Shown here in pieces: positions 1 to 5,762 of a DNA stretch of 6,478 bases. Every line of letters begins with the position of its first letter. Position 1 is the first letter of the stretch. Source of the stretch: CAYTQK01 sp964439745 (GTDB lineage Bacteria; Desulfobacterota; Desulfobacteria; Desulfobacterales; Desulfosudaceae); assembly GCA_964439745.1 (NCBI GenBank), contig CAYTQK010000195.1, positions 1 to 6,478 on the forward strand, given 5' to 3'. A program made the position numbers and the translations under genes. The notes below the pieces were generated by a model. It was not told the DNA's origin. It saw only the letters and a program-made list of their open reading frames with translations, and searched no databases.

Positions 1-72
1 GCCGGGGGCGGGACTTGCAGCTGCGCTCAAATCGACTCGTGAAATATCCGGGCTGATAGAAAGGAGTATACC

Positions 73-234
73 ATGAACGCTTCATAAGTAAAACGTTTCA
101 ACGGGTTGTACCAGCGACACCTGGAGCTGCTCAAGCTTCAGGGAAAAAGTCAAAAGACAATTGCTGCCTATTCCCGTGCGGCTCGTCGCCTTGGAGAATA
201 TAGTCGCATACCGTGCGGCGCCATTTTTTCATAA
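73..234 (+). pseudogene. 5' remnant of an IS91-associated-type tyrosine recombinase (site-specific integrase)
   Basis: An AAGGAG ribosome binding site (61-66) precedes ATG at 73, which reads MNAS and then hits TAA at 85-87. The same frame continues with VKRFNGLYQRHLELLKLQ, then GKSQKTIAAYSRAARRLGEY, and closes at TAA 232-234. This resembles the start of the SAM-like DNA-binding N-terminal domain of tyrosine recombinases, especially those found beside IS91-type transposases, where a pattern like LYxxHLxLLKLxGxSxxTIxAYSRAxRR is familiar. Similarity seems to end near 202-210, so only about 40 of roughly 300 residues remain and the catalytic Arg/His/Tyr domain is absent. Two independent lesions (early nonsense codon, loss of the 3' part) make it a dead fragment. 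A TTG at 106 is the only in-frame alternative start I noticed and has no ribosome binding site. It is convergent with the catalase gene. The family call rests on motif memory, not a search. Confidence 0.7.
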
Positions 235-364
235 ACGGTCTTCCTGGGAGGCAATGTCCGGCAGTTTCGCGCTTTTCCTTTCATCATGCAGCCATCCTTC
301 TGATGGACCGGGTGGCAATCAATGCCGCCCGTGGCCCATGGCACGGCGGCCTGCTTGCAACCGA
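202..364. other. Gene-free junction between integrase remnant and catalase 3' end
   Basis: After the recognisable integrase similarity ends (about 202-210), no convincing gene is seen up to the catalase stop at 365. The stretch contains the end of the degenerate integrase frame and the hairpin at 324-350. A 66-codon minus-strand frame beginning at a GTG that overlaps the catalase stop runs through here, but it is low in recognisable features and its C-terminal part is antisense to the integrase remnant. No transposase, terminal repeat or attachment site was recognised. Confidence 0.5.
324..350 (-). terminator. GC-rich hairpin downstream of catalase (possible terminator, weak U-tract)
   Basis: GCCGCC-(C)-GTG at 324-333 pairs with CACGGCGGC at 342-350, giving 9 base pairs with one bulged base and an 8-nt loop that contains CCATGG. 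It sits 15 nt past the catalase stop codon in the direction of catalase transcription, a normal place for a terminator. No run of U follows the stem (the RNA reads AUUGAUUGCC), so it is not a canonical intrinsic terminator. It may act with Rho or as a 3'-end stabiliser. Confidence 0.4.
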
Positions 365-1819
365 TCACTTGCCGTTGAATGCTTTGGCAATGCGGTCGCC
401 CACGTCCTTATCAATATTGCGCCAGTATTCAAAGGCCCGCTCCAGGACCGGCCGGGTTACCCCGTTTTTCAGGCTGCCGACCACGTTGGACACCAGCCGG
501 TCCCGCTGGGCGTCGTCCATGACCTGGCGCACCAGGGTGCCGGGCTGGCCGAAGTCGTCGTCGTCCCGGCGCTTGGAATAGGCCGCGCGGAGGAACTCGC
601 CGTCGGCACTCCAGACGGCCGTCTCGGGGTAGCGTTCGGCATCGGCCTGGGGACCGCCCTTGGAGTTGGGGGCGTAGACCGGATCGGTGACGTTGTCAAT
701 CCGCATGGTGCCGCCCTTGCTGTAGCTATGTACCGGGCTTTTGGGACGGTTGACCGGGATCTGCTTGTAGTTGACCCCCAGGCGGGCCCGGTGGGCGTCG
801 GCATAGGATACCAGGCGCGCCAGCAGCATTTTGTCCGGGCTGGCCCCGATGCCGGGCACGAGGCTGTTGGGCTCAAAGGCCGCCTGCTCGATCTGGGTGT
901 GAAAATCGGTCGGGTTGCAGTCCAGGGTCAAGCGGCCGACCTCCTGCGGGGGGTAGTCCTGGTGGGGCCAGACCTTGGTCAGGTCAAAGGGATTGTACCG
1001 ATACAGGTTGGCCTCTTCAAACGGCATGATCTGTACCTGCAGGGTCCAGCTGGGCTTGTCCCCCCGCTTGATGGCCTCGTGCAGGTCCCGCCGGTGATAG
1101 TCGGCATCCTGGCCGGCGATGCGCTCGGCCTCTTCCTGGGTGAGAAAGTCGATGCCCTGGTTGGTCTTGAAGTGATATTTCACCCAGAAGCGCTCCAGTT
1201 GGGCGTTGACCCACATGTAGGTATGGCTGCTGTAGCCGTTCATGTGGCGGTAGCTTCTGGGGACGCCGCGGTCGCTCATCAGGATGGTGACCTGGTGGGC
1301 CGACTCCGGGGACAGGGTCCAGAAGTCCCACTGCATGTCGTTGTCCCGCAGGCCGTTGTCAGCCCGGCGTTTTTGGGAATGGATGAAGTGCTGGAACTTC
1401 ATGGGGTCGCGCACGAAAAAGACCGGCGTGTTGTTGCCGACCATGTCGTAGTTGCCCTCCTCGGTATAGAATCTGAGGGCAAAACCGCGCACGTCCCGCC
1501 AGGTGTCCGGGCTGCCGGCCTCGCCGGCCACCGTGGAAAACCGGGCCAGTACCTCGGTCTTGGCACCCGGCTGAAAGACCGCCGCCCGGGTATAGGCGCT
1601 GACGTCGGCGGTTACCTGGAAGTGCCCGAAGGCCCCCGATCCCTTGGCATGGGGCTGGCGGTCAGGAATCATCTCCCGGTTAAAGTTGGCCATCTGCTCC
1701 ATGAGATAATGGTCGTGGAGCAGGATGGGGCCGTCCGGTCCCACTGTCAGCGAAAACTCGTCGCTGGATACGGGTATGCCGGCATCATTGGTGGTGGGTT
1801 TGCGATCTGCATCGGCCAT
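365..1819 (-). CDS. katA: Monofunctional haem catalase (small-subunit type)
   Basis: This 484-residue protein disproportionates hydrogen peroxide to water and oxygen, normally in the cytoplasm as a homotetramer with haem b. The length fits small-subunit catalases; there is no C-terminal flavodoxin-like domain as in large HPII-type enzymes. Visible landmarks are the distal-side motif with active-site His57 (QPHAKGSGAFG), catalytic Asn130 in VGNNTPVFFVRDP, and the proximal haem-ligand motif RLVSYADAHRARLG with Tyr339 as ligand and Arg335 four residues before it. The His57-Asn130 spacing (73) equals that of bovine catalase His75-Asn148. The motif before the catalytic His reads NFNREMIPDR rather than the usual NFDRERIPER. 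The ATG at 1817-1819 is chosen because a near-perfect AAAGGAGGT (1825-1833) lies 5 nt upstream. It appears to be a single-gene unit, with a candidate promoter at 1889-1917 and an upstream terminator. The symbol katA is by type; the clade was not determined. Confidence 0.96.
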   Translation of the reverse strand: MADADRKPTTNDAGIPVSSDEFSLTVGPDGPILLHDHYLMEQMANFNREMIPDRQPHAKGSGAFGHFQVTADVSAYTRAAVFQPGAKTEVLARFSTVAGEAGSPDTWRDVRGFALRFYTEEGNYDMVGNNTPVFFVRDPMKFQHFIHSQKRRADNGLRDNDMQWDFWTLSPESAHQVTILMSDRGVPRSYRHMNGYSSHTYMWVNAQLERFWVKYHFKTNQGIDFLTQEEAERIAGQDADYHRRDLHEAIKRGDKPSWTLQVQIMPFEEANLYRYNPFDLTKVWPHQDYPPQEVGRLTLDCNPTDFHTQIEQAAFEPNSLVPGIGASPDKMLLARLVSYADAHRARLGVNYKQIPVNRPKSPVHSYSKGGTMRIDNVTDPVYAPNSKGGPQADAERYPETAVWSADGEFLRAAYSKRRDDDDFGQPGTLVRQVMDDAQRDRLVSNVVGSLKNGVTRPVLERAFEYWRNIDKDVGDRIAKAFNGK

Positions 1820-1888
1820 GGGTGACCTCCTTTGGTTTTTCCTGGTTCCGAAAGTGGGTCCCGGCGCTGCGAACCCTGTGATTGTGAA

Positions 1889-1917
1889 ATGATAGAGCGG
1901 AAAAAGGAGGAGGTGAA
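1889..1917 (-). promoter_or_regulatory. Candidate sigma70-type promoter for catalase
   Basis: Read on the minus strand, TTCACC (1912-1917, 4 of 6 matches to TTGACA) and TATCAT (1889-1894, 5 of 6 matches to TATAAT) are separated by exactly 17 nt. Transcription would start near 1882, giving a leader of about 60 nt ending in the strong ribosome binding site. On the plus strand, GTGAAAT occurs at 1884-1890 and 1913-1919, overlapping both elements 29 bp apart, which could be chance or paired regulator contacts. I see no PerR- or OxyR-like box. This is a visual match only. Confidence 0.35.
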
Positions 1918-1978
1918 ATAAGGGGAAAAGTGTATTTTGGCAGCAGAAAGATGGTATTTTACAATCAGCGGGGGACAG

Positions 1979-2024
1979 AAAATCAAAGGCCGGCCTGGTT
2001 TGCAGGCCGGCCTTTGATTTTTTT
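1979..2024. terminator. Strong bidirectional intrinsic terminator
   Basis: AATCAAAGGCCGGCCTG (1981-1997) and its exact reverse complement (2003-2019) form a 17-bp perfect stem with a 5-nt loop (GTTTG). Flanking A:T pairs can extend it to 1979-2021. On the plus strand the stem runs into seven T (2018-2024). On the minus strand it runs into TTTTCTG. It lies about 60 nt past the stop of the outer-membrane protein gene, so its main job is probably to end that transcript and insulate the catalase promoter. The T-tract is better on the plus strand, although no plus-strand gene enters here. Confidence 0.9.
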
Positions 2025-2076
2025 CAGGCAAAGCGTGGCGATTGTTTATGCAGTCAGAACAGTCTGTTTGCAACTA

Positions 2077-2616
2077 CTAAAATTTATAATGTACCCCGAG
2101 AGTGACGTTGATGCCGGTCATGTCCAGGTCGACATCGGCGCCGGACTCCTCATGCTCGGCAAAGATGATGGCATAGGCCACTTCCCAGTTGAAGCCCAGT
2201 TCCGGCAGTTCCTGAAAACTGTATTCCGCGCCGAGCAGGGGGCTGAGCATGAGGAAATCGCCTTCGCCGTATCCCAGGTCATCGGCGTCATATTGACCAT
2301 ATCCCAGCTCACCGCCAAGATAAAATTTACTGTGATCCTTGACCACCGCGGCATACATGACCTGGCCATCCAGGAGCCAGAGGCTGGCATCCCCGTCGAT
2401 GCCGCCGGCATCGGCTGTCATGGTACCGTGGAAAAGGGTGCCTTCAAAACCGATGTTTTCATTCCAGTTCCTAACGCTGACGCCGCTGAGCATGTTATTG
2501 CCACTGCCGATCAACCCCTGATACCCCACACTCAGATCCTGCGCACCGGCGGTGTTGGCCCCGATAAACAGGGCTATTGCCAGCAATCCAACCAACAACC
2601 AGCTGATTTTTTTCAT
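2077..2616 (-). CDS. Small outer-membrane beta-barrel protein (porin/Opa-like superfamily), function unknown
   Basis: This is a 179-residue secreted protein. Residues 1-25 form a classic Sec signal peptide: MKK, a hydrophobic core (WLLVGLLAIALFIG) and a signal peptidase I site at AGA|Q. The mature ~154 residues alternate polar and hydrophobic positions, are rich in Gly, Tyr and acidic residues (for example FYLGGELGYGQYD near 98-110), and end in HYKF. A terminal aromatic residue is the usual recognition signal for the BAM barrel-assembly machinery. Size suggests an 8-stranded barrel. I chose the ATG at 2614-2616 because it begins the signal peptide and has AAGGAGG at 2622-2628; an in-frame start 11 codons upstream lacks these merits. 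The ligand or role cannot be read from sequence. It lies 148 nt downstream of the acyl-CoA ligase and ends before the strong terminator at 1979-2024. A link to fatty-acid uptake is only suggested by position. Confidence 0.85.
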   Translation of the reverse strand: MKKISWLLVGLLAIALFIGANTAGAQDLSVGYQGLIGSGNNMLSGVSVRNWNENIGFEGTLFHGTMTADAGGIDGDASLWLLDGQVMYAAVVKDHSKFYLGGELGYGQYDADDLGYGEGDFLMLSPLLGAEYSFQELPELGFNWEVAYAIIFAEHEESGADVDLDMTGINVTLGVHYKF

Positions 2617-2764
2617 TTGTGCCTCCTTGGTTTGTTTGCCGCATCCCAATGTCCCGGTGATTTGAGCTTGCCCGAGCAGGGGACGCCTTGCCTGAATTTA
2701 TGACCAATACAGCTTTATGCCCCAGCCGGTCCGGTAATTCACGTTTTTCCGGTATGCCTTCTGG
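2617..2764. other. Intergenic leader of the barrel gene
   Basis: These 148 nt separate the acyl-CoA ligase stop from the barrel-protein start. They contain the barrel gene's Shine-Dalgarno (AAGGAGG, 2622-2628). I found no intrinsic terminator for the ligase and no convincing sigma70 or sigma54 promoter, so it is unresolved whether the two genes are co-transcribed. Confidence 0.5.
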
Positions 2765-4468
2765 TTATTCCTGTTTTTTCCGCAGCACTTTTTTGTCGAT
2801 CTTGCCCACGGCGGTCAGGGGCATCTCCTTAATGATGTGTATTTCCTTGGGAACTTCGTACGGGGAGAGATGCTCTTTGGCGAAGGCCAGGAGGTCGGCT
2901 TTGAGCGCTGCCGGGTCGTCGGCCATGGCAGCGGAGGTCAGGGGGGTGACGTAGGCTTCCACCAGCTCGGAGCCGGGGCGCTCCGGGTTGTCCCGGCCGA
3001 TGATGGCGATGACGTCCACGGCCGGGTGCTGGGTGAGGATATCCTCCACCCGCCGGGAAAAGACCTTGAAGCCGCTGACGATGATCATGTCCTTGGTGCG
3101 GTCGACGATGCGCAGAAAGCCTTCTTCGTCAAACACGGCTACGTCCCCGGTATGCAGGTACCCCTCGTCATCAAAAACCCGGCGGGTCTCCTCGGGCTGG
3201 TTAAAGTAGCCCGGCATGACCTGGGGACCCTTGACGCAGATCTCACCGGCCTCTCCGGCGGCCACCCGCTCGCCTGTGGCCGGATCCTTGAGGCAGAGGT
3301 CGGTGTTGGGCAGGGGCAGGCCGATGTGCCCCAGCTTTTTTTTGCCGTGCAGGGGGTTCATGGTGGTCAGCGGGGCGGTTTCGGTCATGCCGTACACCTC
3401 CAGCAGCTTGCCGGCGCCGACGATGCGCTCCAGCTCCCGCTGGGATTCTTCCGGAAAGGGCGAGGCCGCCGAGATGCAGACCTCCAGGGGGGTATGGTCC
3501 AGCTGCTGAAAGCGGGGATTGGCCAAAAGGAGCTGATACAGGGAAGGGACATTGACCAGGACCGAGGGCTGATGTTTTTCGATCTCCTTGCAGATATGAT
3601 CAGTATCCCGGGGATTGGGAATGAGCACCTGGGTCCAGCCCAGGTAGACGCAGTTCTTGTTGAAAAACAGGCCGGCAATATGAAAAAAGGGAAACCCGGA
3701 CAGGGCCAGGCCCCGGCCCTCTTCCCAGCCCAGCCAGTGCTGGGTGATGAACAGGTCGGCCACCACGTTGCGATGGGTCAGCATGGCGCCCTTGGGCAGG
3801 CCGGTGGTACCGCCGGTGTACTGGATATAGGCCAGGTCGTCCGGGGTCAGGTCCACCGCCGGATCCGTATCCGGGTAGGCGGTAGTCTTGATGACCGCTT
3901 CCATTTTCATCACCTGCTTGCCCGGCAGGGCGGACACCTTGCCGGTGGGAATTTTGCCCAGCCGCTTGCCGAGGAAGCGTTTGACCGCCGGCAGAAAGCC
4001 GCCCACGCTGGCGGCCGCCACCACCTTCAGGTCGGGCAGGTCGGCGGCGATGCCGGTCAATCGGCCGGCGAAAATGGCATCCAGGGTGACCAGGCCCCGG
4101 GCCCGGGCATCGCTCAGCTGGTGCTTCATCTCCCCGGCGGACAGCAGTGGGGAAACCCCGGACACGGCGCACCCCGCCCGCAGGGTGCCCAGCCAGGCAA
4201 TGACATATTCCGGGATGTTGGGCAGGTTGATGCCGACCACATCCCCCTTTTGCAGGCCGTTGTCCAGGAGCATGCGGGCAAAGCGGTTGGCATAGCGGTC
4301 CAGTTCGCCAAAGGTGATGTCGACCCCCATGTAGGACAGGGCGGTCTTGTCCCGGTATTTCTGAAACGCCGGCTGAATGGCCGCGGTGTAGGTGGTTTCC
4401 CATACCGCCGGGTCCAGGTCGCTTACCCCGGGATCATAGGAACGGGTCCAGAAACGCTCGTCGCTCAT
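2765..4468 (-). CDS. Long-chain fatty-acid--CoA ligase (AMP-forming acyl-CoA synthetase, FadD-like)
   Basis: This 567-residue ANL-superfamily enzyme activates a carboxylic acid with ATP to an acyl-adenylate and then forms the CoA thioester, feeding beta-oxidation or lipid synthesis from the cytoplasm or inner membrane face. The N-terminal adenylation domain covers about 1-450. The ATP/AMP signature YTGGTTGLPKGAM is at 217-229, the A5 motif YGMTET at 359-364, HTGD at 439-442, the hinge DRTKDMI at 456-462, and the catalytic A10 lysine is Lys556 in LTAVGKIDKK. Length matches the FadD family (about 550-580). No membrane helix or signal peptide is evident. The region after the hinge reads SGFKVFSRRVED where the family usually has SGF-N-V-YP-x-E-(I/V)-E, so a normally conserved Pro-x-Glu is replaced. 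The start at 4468 has a GGGGGAG-type ribosome binding site. Substrate chain length cannot be fixed from sequence; a medium-chain or aromatic-acid ligase is possible. Confidence 0.93.
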   Translation of the reverse strand: MSDERFWTRSYDPGVSDLDPAVWETTYTAAIQPAFQKYRDKTALSYMGVDITFGELDRYANRFARMLLDNGLQKGDVVGINLPNIPEYVIAWLGTLRAGCAVSGVSPLLSAGEMKHQLSDARARGLVTLDAIFAGRLTGIAADLPDLKVVAAASVGGFLPAVKRFLGKRLGKIPTGKVSALPGKQVMKMEAVIKTTAYPDTDPAVDLTPDDLAYIQYTGGTTGLPKGAMLTHRNVVADLFITQHWLGWEEGRGLALSGFPFFHIAGLFFNKNCVYLGWTQVLIPNPRDTDHICKEIEKHQPSVLVNVPSLYQLLLANPRFQQLDHTPLEVCISAASPFPEESQRELERIVGAGKLLEVYGMTETAPLTTMNPLHGKKKLGHIGLPLPNTDLCLKDPATGERVAAGEAGEICVKGPQVMPGYFNQPEETRRVFDDEGYLHTGDVAVFDEEGFLRIVDRTKDMIIVSGFKVFSRRVEDILTQHPAVDVIAIIGRDNPERPGSELVEAYVTPLTSAAMADDPAALKADLLAFAKEHLSPYEVPKEIHIIKEMPLTAVGKIDKKVLRKKQE

Positions 4469-4596
4469 AATGCTCTCCCCCTTGTGACTCCTGGATTGCG
4501 GGCTTTTTGCGGTTGACGGCTGCGTAAAAGCCTTTCTTATTTTGCCGGTCCGCCAACGCCCCGGTGCGGGGCATCACGGCCGGTTGTCCGGTTCCG
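4469..4596. other. Intergenic region between sirtuin and acyl-CoA ligase, with a small GC hairpin
   Basis: This 128-nt gap contains a 5-bp GC stem, GCCCC (4558-4562) pairing with GGGGC (4568-4572) around a 5-nt loop, 24 nt past the sirtuin stop. There is no following U-tract in the minus-strand direction, so it is at best a weak terminator. No convincing promoter for the acyl-CoA ligase was found. Read-through from the sirtuin gene is possible. Confidence 0.35.
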
Positions 4597-5418
4597 TCAG
4601 TGCACTCCCCGGATCTCCTTTACCGCGGCTACGATCTGCGGCAGGGCTTCCCCGGTTTTCATGGGAACATAGACATCAGATACCCGGGAAAACGCGTTTT
4701 CATGAGGATTGACCACGATCACCCGGGCACCGCTTTTTTTGGCTTCATAGGGCAGGTTGGCGGCCGGGAAAACCACTCCCGAGGTGCCCAGGGCCAGCAT
4801 GACATCGCAGTTGGCGGCGGCTTCAAAAGCCAGTGGCAGGGCCCGGACCGATTCGCCGAACATGACCACATCCGGCCGCATGACGCTGCCGCAGTAATCG
4901 CACCTGGGCATCAGCTCGATAAAGGCCGACAGGGAATATTCAGCCAGGGTGGTAATGCTGTTCCGGGTTTCCCGCAGCAGCTCCTTGCGGGGATGCGCCA
5001 CGGTGCGCTCGCAGGAGAGGCAGCGCAGCCGGAACCCGTTGCCGTGCACCTCGACTACCGTGGTGCTGCCCGCTTCCTGGTGAAGATTGTCGATATTCTG
5101 GGTGATAACGGTTTTGAGAATGCCCATGGCTTCCAGGTCGGCCAGGGCGACATGGCCGGGATTGGGTTCGGCCTCCTCCAGGGCGGTCAGCAGCTCCAGG
5201 AAGAAGGGTACGAACCGGCCGGCGTTCTGCTCCAGGGCGCACATCAGCCCCTCGGTGGTGCCGACTTCGGCGGGGTTCAGCCGGTCCCACACCCCGCCCA
5301 CATCTCGAAAGGTGGCGATGCCGCTTTCCGCGGAGATACCGGCACCGGAAGAGGCGGCCGCGTTGGAGGCCCGGGCCAGGATTTCCGCCGCCTGGCGGAT
5401 GGGAGTGGTTGTGTCCAT
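4597..5418 (-). CDS. Sir2-family NAD-dependent protein deacylase (sirtuin, CobB-like)
   Basis: This 273-residue protein removes acyl groups from lysines using NAD+, yielding nicotinamide and O-acyl-ADP-ribose. Visible motifs in order are the NAD-binding GAGISAESGIATFR (25-38), TQNIDNLHQEAG (106-117), catalytic His125 in the HG pair, a zinc site of two Cys pairs (C133-x2-C136 and C173-x2-C176), RPDVVMFGE (181-189), GTS (211-213) and NPH (237-239). Differences from the usual sirtuin are Ala for Pro in SGIPxFR, Asn111 where many have QNIDGLH, and about 36 residues between the two Cys pairs, longer than the roughly 20 in compact bacterial enzymes. I did not see the Tyr/Arg pair that marks class III desuccinylases, so deacetylation is the likelier activity. 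The ATG at 5416-5418 has an ideal AAGGAGG ribosome binding site (about 5425-5431) and starts just before the domain; an upstream in-frame extension (to 5583) would overlap the preceding gene and reads as non-protein-like Arg-rich sequence. Confidence 0.94.
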   Translation of the reverse strand: MDTTTPIRQAAEILARASNAAASSGAGISAESGIATFRDVGGVWDRLNPAEVGTTEGLMCALEQNAGRFVPFFLELLTALEEAEPNPGHVALADLEAMGILKTVITQNIDNLHQEAGSTTVVEVHGNGFRLRCLSCERTVAHPRKELLRETRNSITTLAEYSLSAFIELMPRCDYCGSVMRPDVVMFGESVRALPLAFEAAANCDVMLALGTSGVVFPAANLPYEAKKSGARVIVVNPHENAFSRVSDVYVPMKTGEALPQIVAAVKEIRGVH

Positions 5419-5420
5419 GA

Positions 5421-5729
5421 TCAACCTCCTTGATGGTTTCGCCACGCCTTGTAAACGGTCAGGTCTTTTTCCAGAAAAAACAGGCACCCCAGGGCTACGA
5501 TAGCGTCGTCGATCTGGCCGTAGCCGGGAATATAGTCCGGCAGCAGATCGAACGGAAAGAGGATGTAAGCGATGGCGCCGCACAGAACCAGCAGCGACCA
5601 GGCCGGCAGCCGGCGGTACCGGCCCAGGACCAGGTCCCGGATCATGGCCAGCAGCAGCACGACATCCTCGGCCAGGCGGCCGATGAGCCCCAGTTTCCGG
5701 TAGCGGCTCGGAGACTTCGACTCTTTCAT
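5421..5729 (-). CDS. DUF1232 (YkvA-like) small membrane protein
   Basis: This 102-residue protein carries the DUF1232 signature at about 54-75: AYILFPFDLLPDYIPGYG followed by QIDD, matching the family pattern AYxxxPxDLxPDxIPxxGxxDD. Hydrophobic stretches around 44-60 and 73-88 flank or overlap the motif and suggest two membrane-associated helices, with a basic N-terminus (KESKSPSRYRK) on the cytoplasmic side. The family has no established biochemical role. The start at 5729 follows an AGGGG ribosome binding site 6 nt upstream. Its stop codon ends 2 nt before the sirtuin ATG, and its last codons before the stop (GGA GGT, Gly-Gly) form the sirtuin Shine-Dalgarno, so the two are almost certainly translated from the same message. 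Confidence 0.88.
   Translation of the reverse strand: MKESKSPSRYRKLGLIGRLAEDVVLLLAMIRDLVLGRYRRLPAWSLLVLCGAIAYILFPFDLLPDYIPGYGQIDDAIVALGCLFFLEKDLTVYKAWRNHQGG
5424..5431 (-). promoter_or_regulatory. Sirtuin Shine-Dalgarno embedded in the 3' end of the DUF1232 gene
   Basis: On the minus strand AAGGAGGT is formed by the final codons CAA-GGA-GGT of the DUF1232 gene, followed by TGA, two bases and the sirtuin ATG. The spacing to the ATG is about 6 nt, which is optimal. The arrangement decides the sirtuin start and points to translational coupling. Confidence 0.85.
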
Positions 5730-5750
5730 GGCACCCCTTTTATCCCGGAC

Positions 5751-5762
5751 ATTTCATGAAAT
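5751..5762. repeat. 12-bp perfect palindrome ATTTCATGAAAT
   Basis: ATTTCATGAAAT is its own reverse complement. It lies in the 40-nt gap upstream of the DUF1232 gene, immediately next to the hairpin at 5763-5793, and about 22 nt before the DUF1232 ATG. It could be an operator half-site pair or simply extend the RNA structure of the junction. No matching regulator is in the window. Confidence 0.5.

Noticed and set aside
168..368. Minus-strand 66-codon frame whose GTG overlaps the catalase stop (GTGA)
   Set aside because: The overlap looks like coupling, but no Shine-Dalgarno precedes it, the product resembles no family, and its end is antisense to the integrase remnant.
161..1825. Long plus-strand open frame (554 codons) opposite catalase
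   Set aside because: It is a GC-driven shadow of the catalase gene, which has an intact, motif-complete protein on the other strand. The plus-strand product shows no domain and is dominated by Gly, Val, His and Ala.
1906..1921. Purine-rich AGGAGGAGGTGAAATAA on the plus strand, resembling a ribosome binding site
   Set aside because: The GTG there is followed almost at once by TAA, and the next plus-strand frame crosses the terminator and runs antisense to the barrel gene.
2617..2764. Search for a sigma54 promoter (GG-N10-GC) before the barrel gene
   Set aside because: The nearest candidate, around TGGGGCATAAAGC, has the wrong GG to GC spacing.
2837..4516. Long plus-strand open frame (559 codons) opposite the acyl-CoA ligase
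   Set aside because: It is a shadow frame; the minus-strand protein has all the family motifs and the plus-strand translation is low-complexity with no recognisable domain.
5419..5583. Upstream extension of the sirtuin to an ATG at 5583
   Set aside because: It would lie wholly within the DUF1232 gene, add an Arg-rich tract without homology, and ignore the ideal ribosome binding site at 5424-5431.
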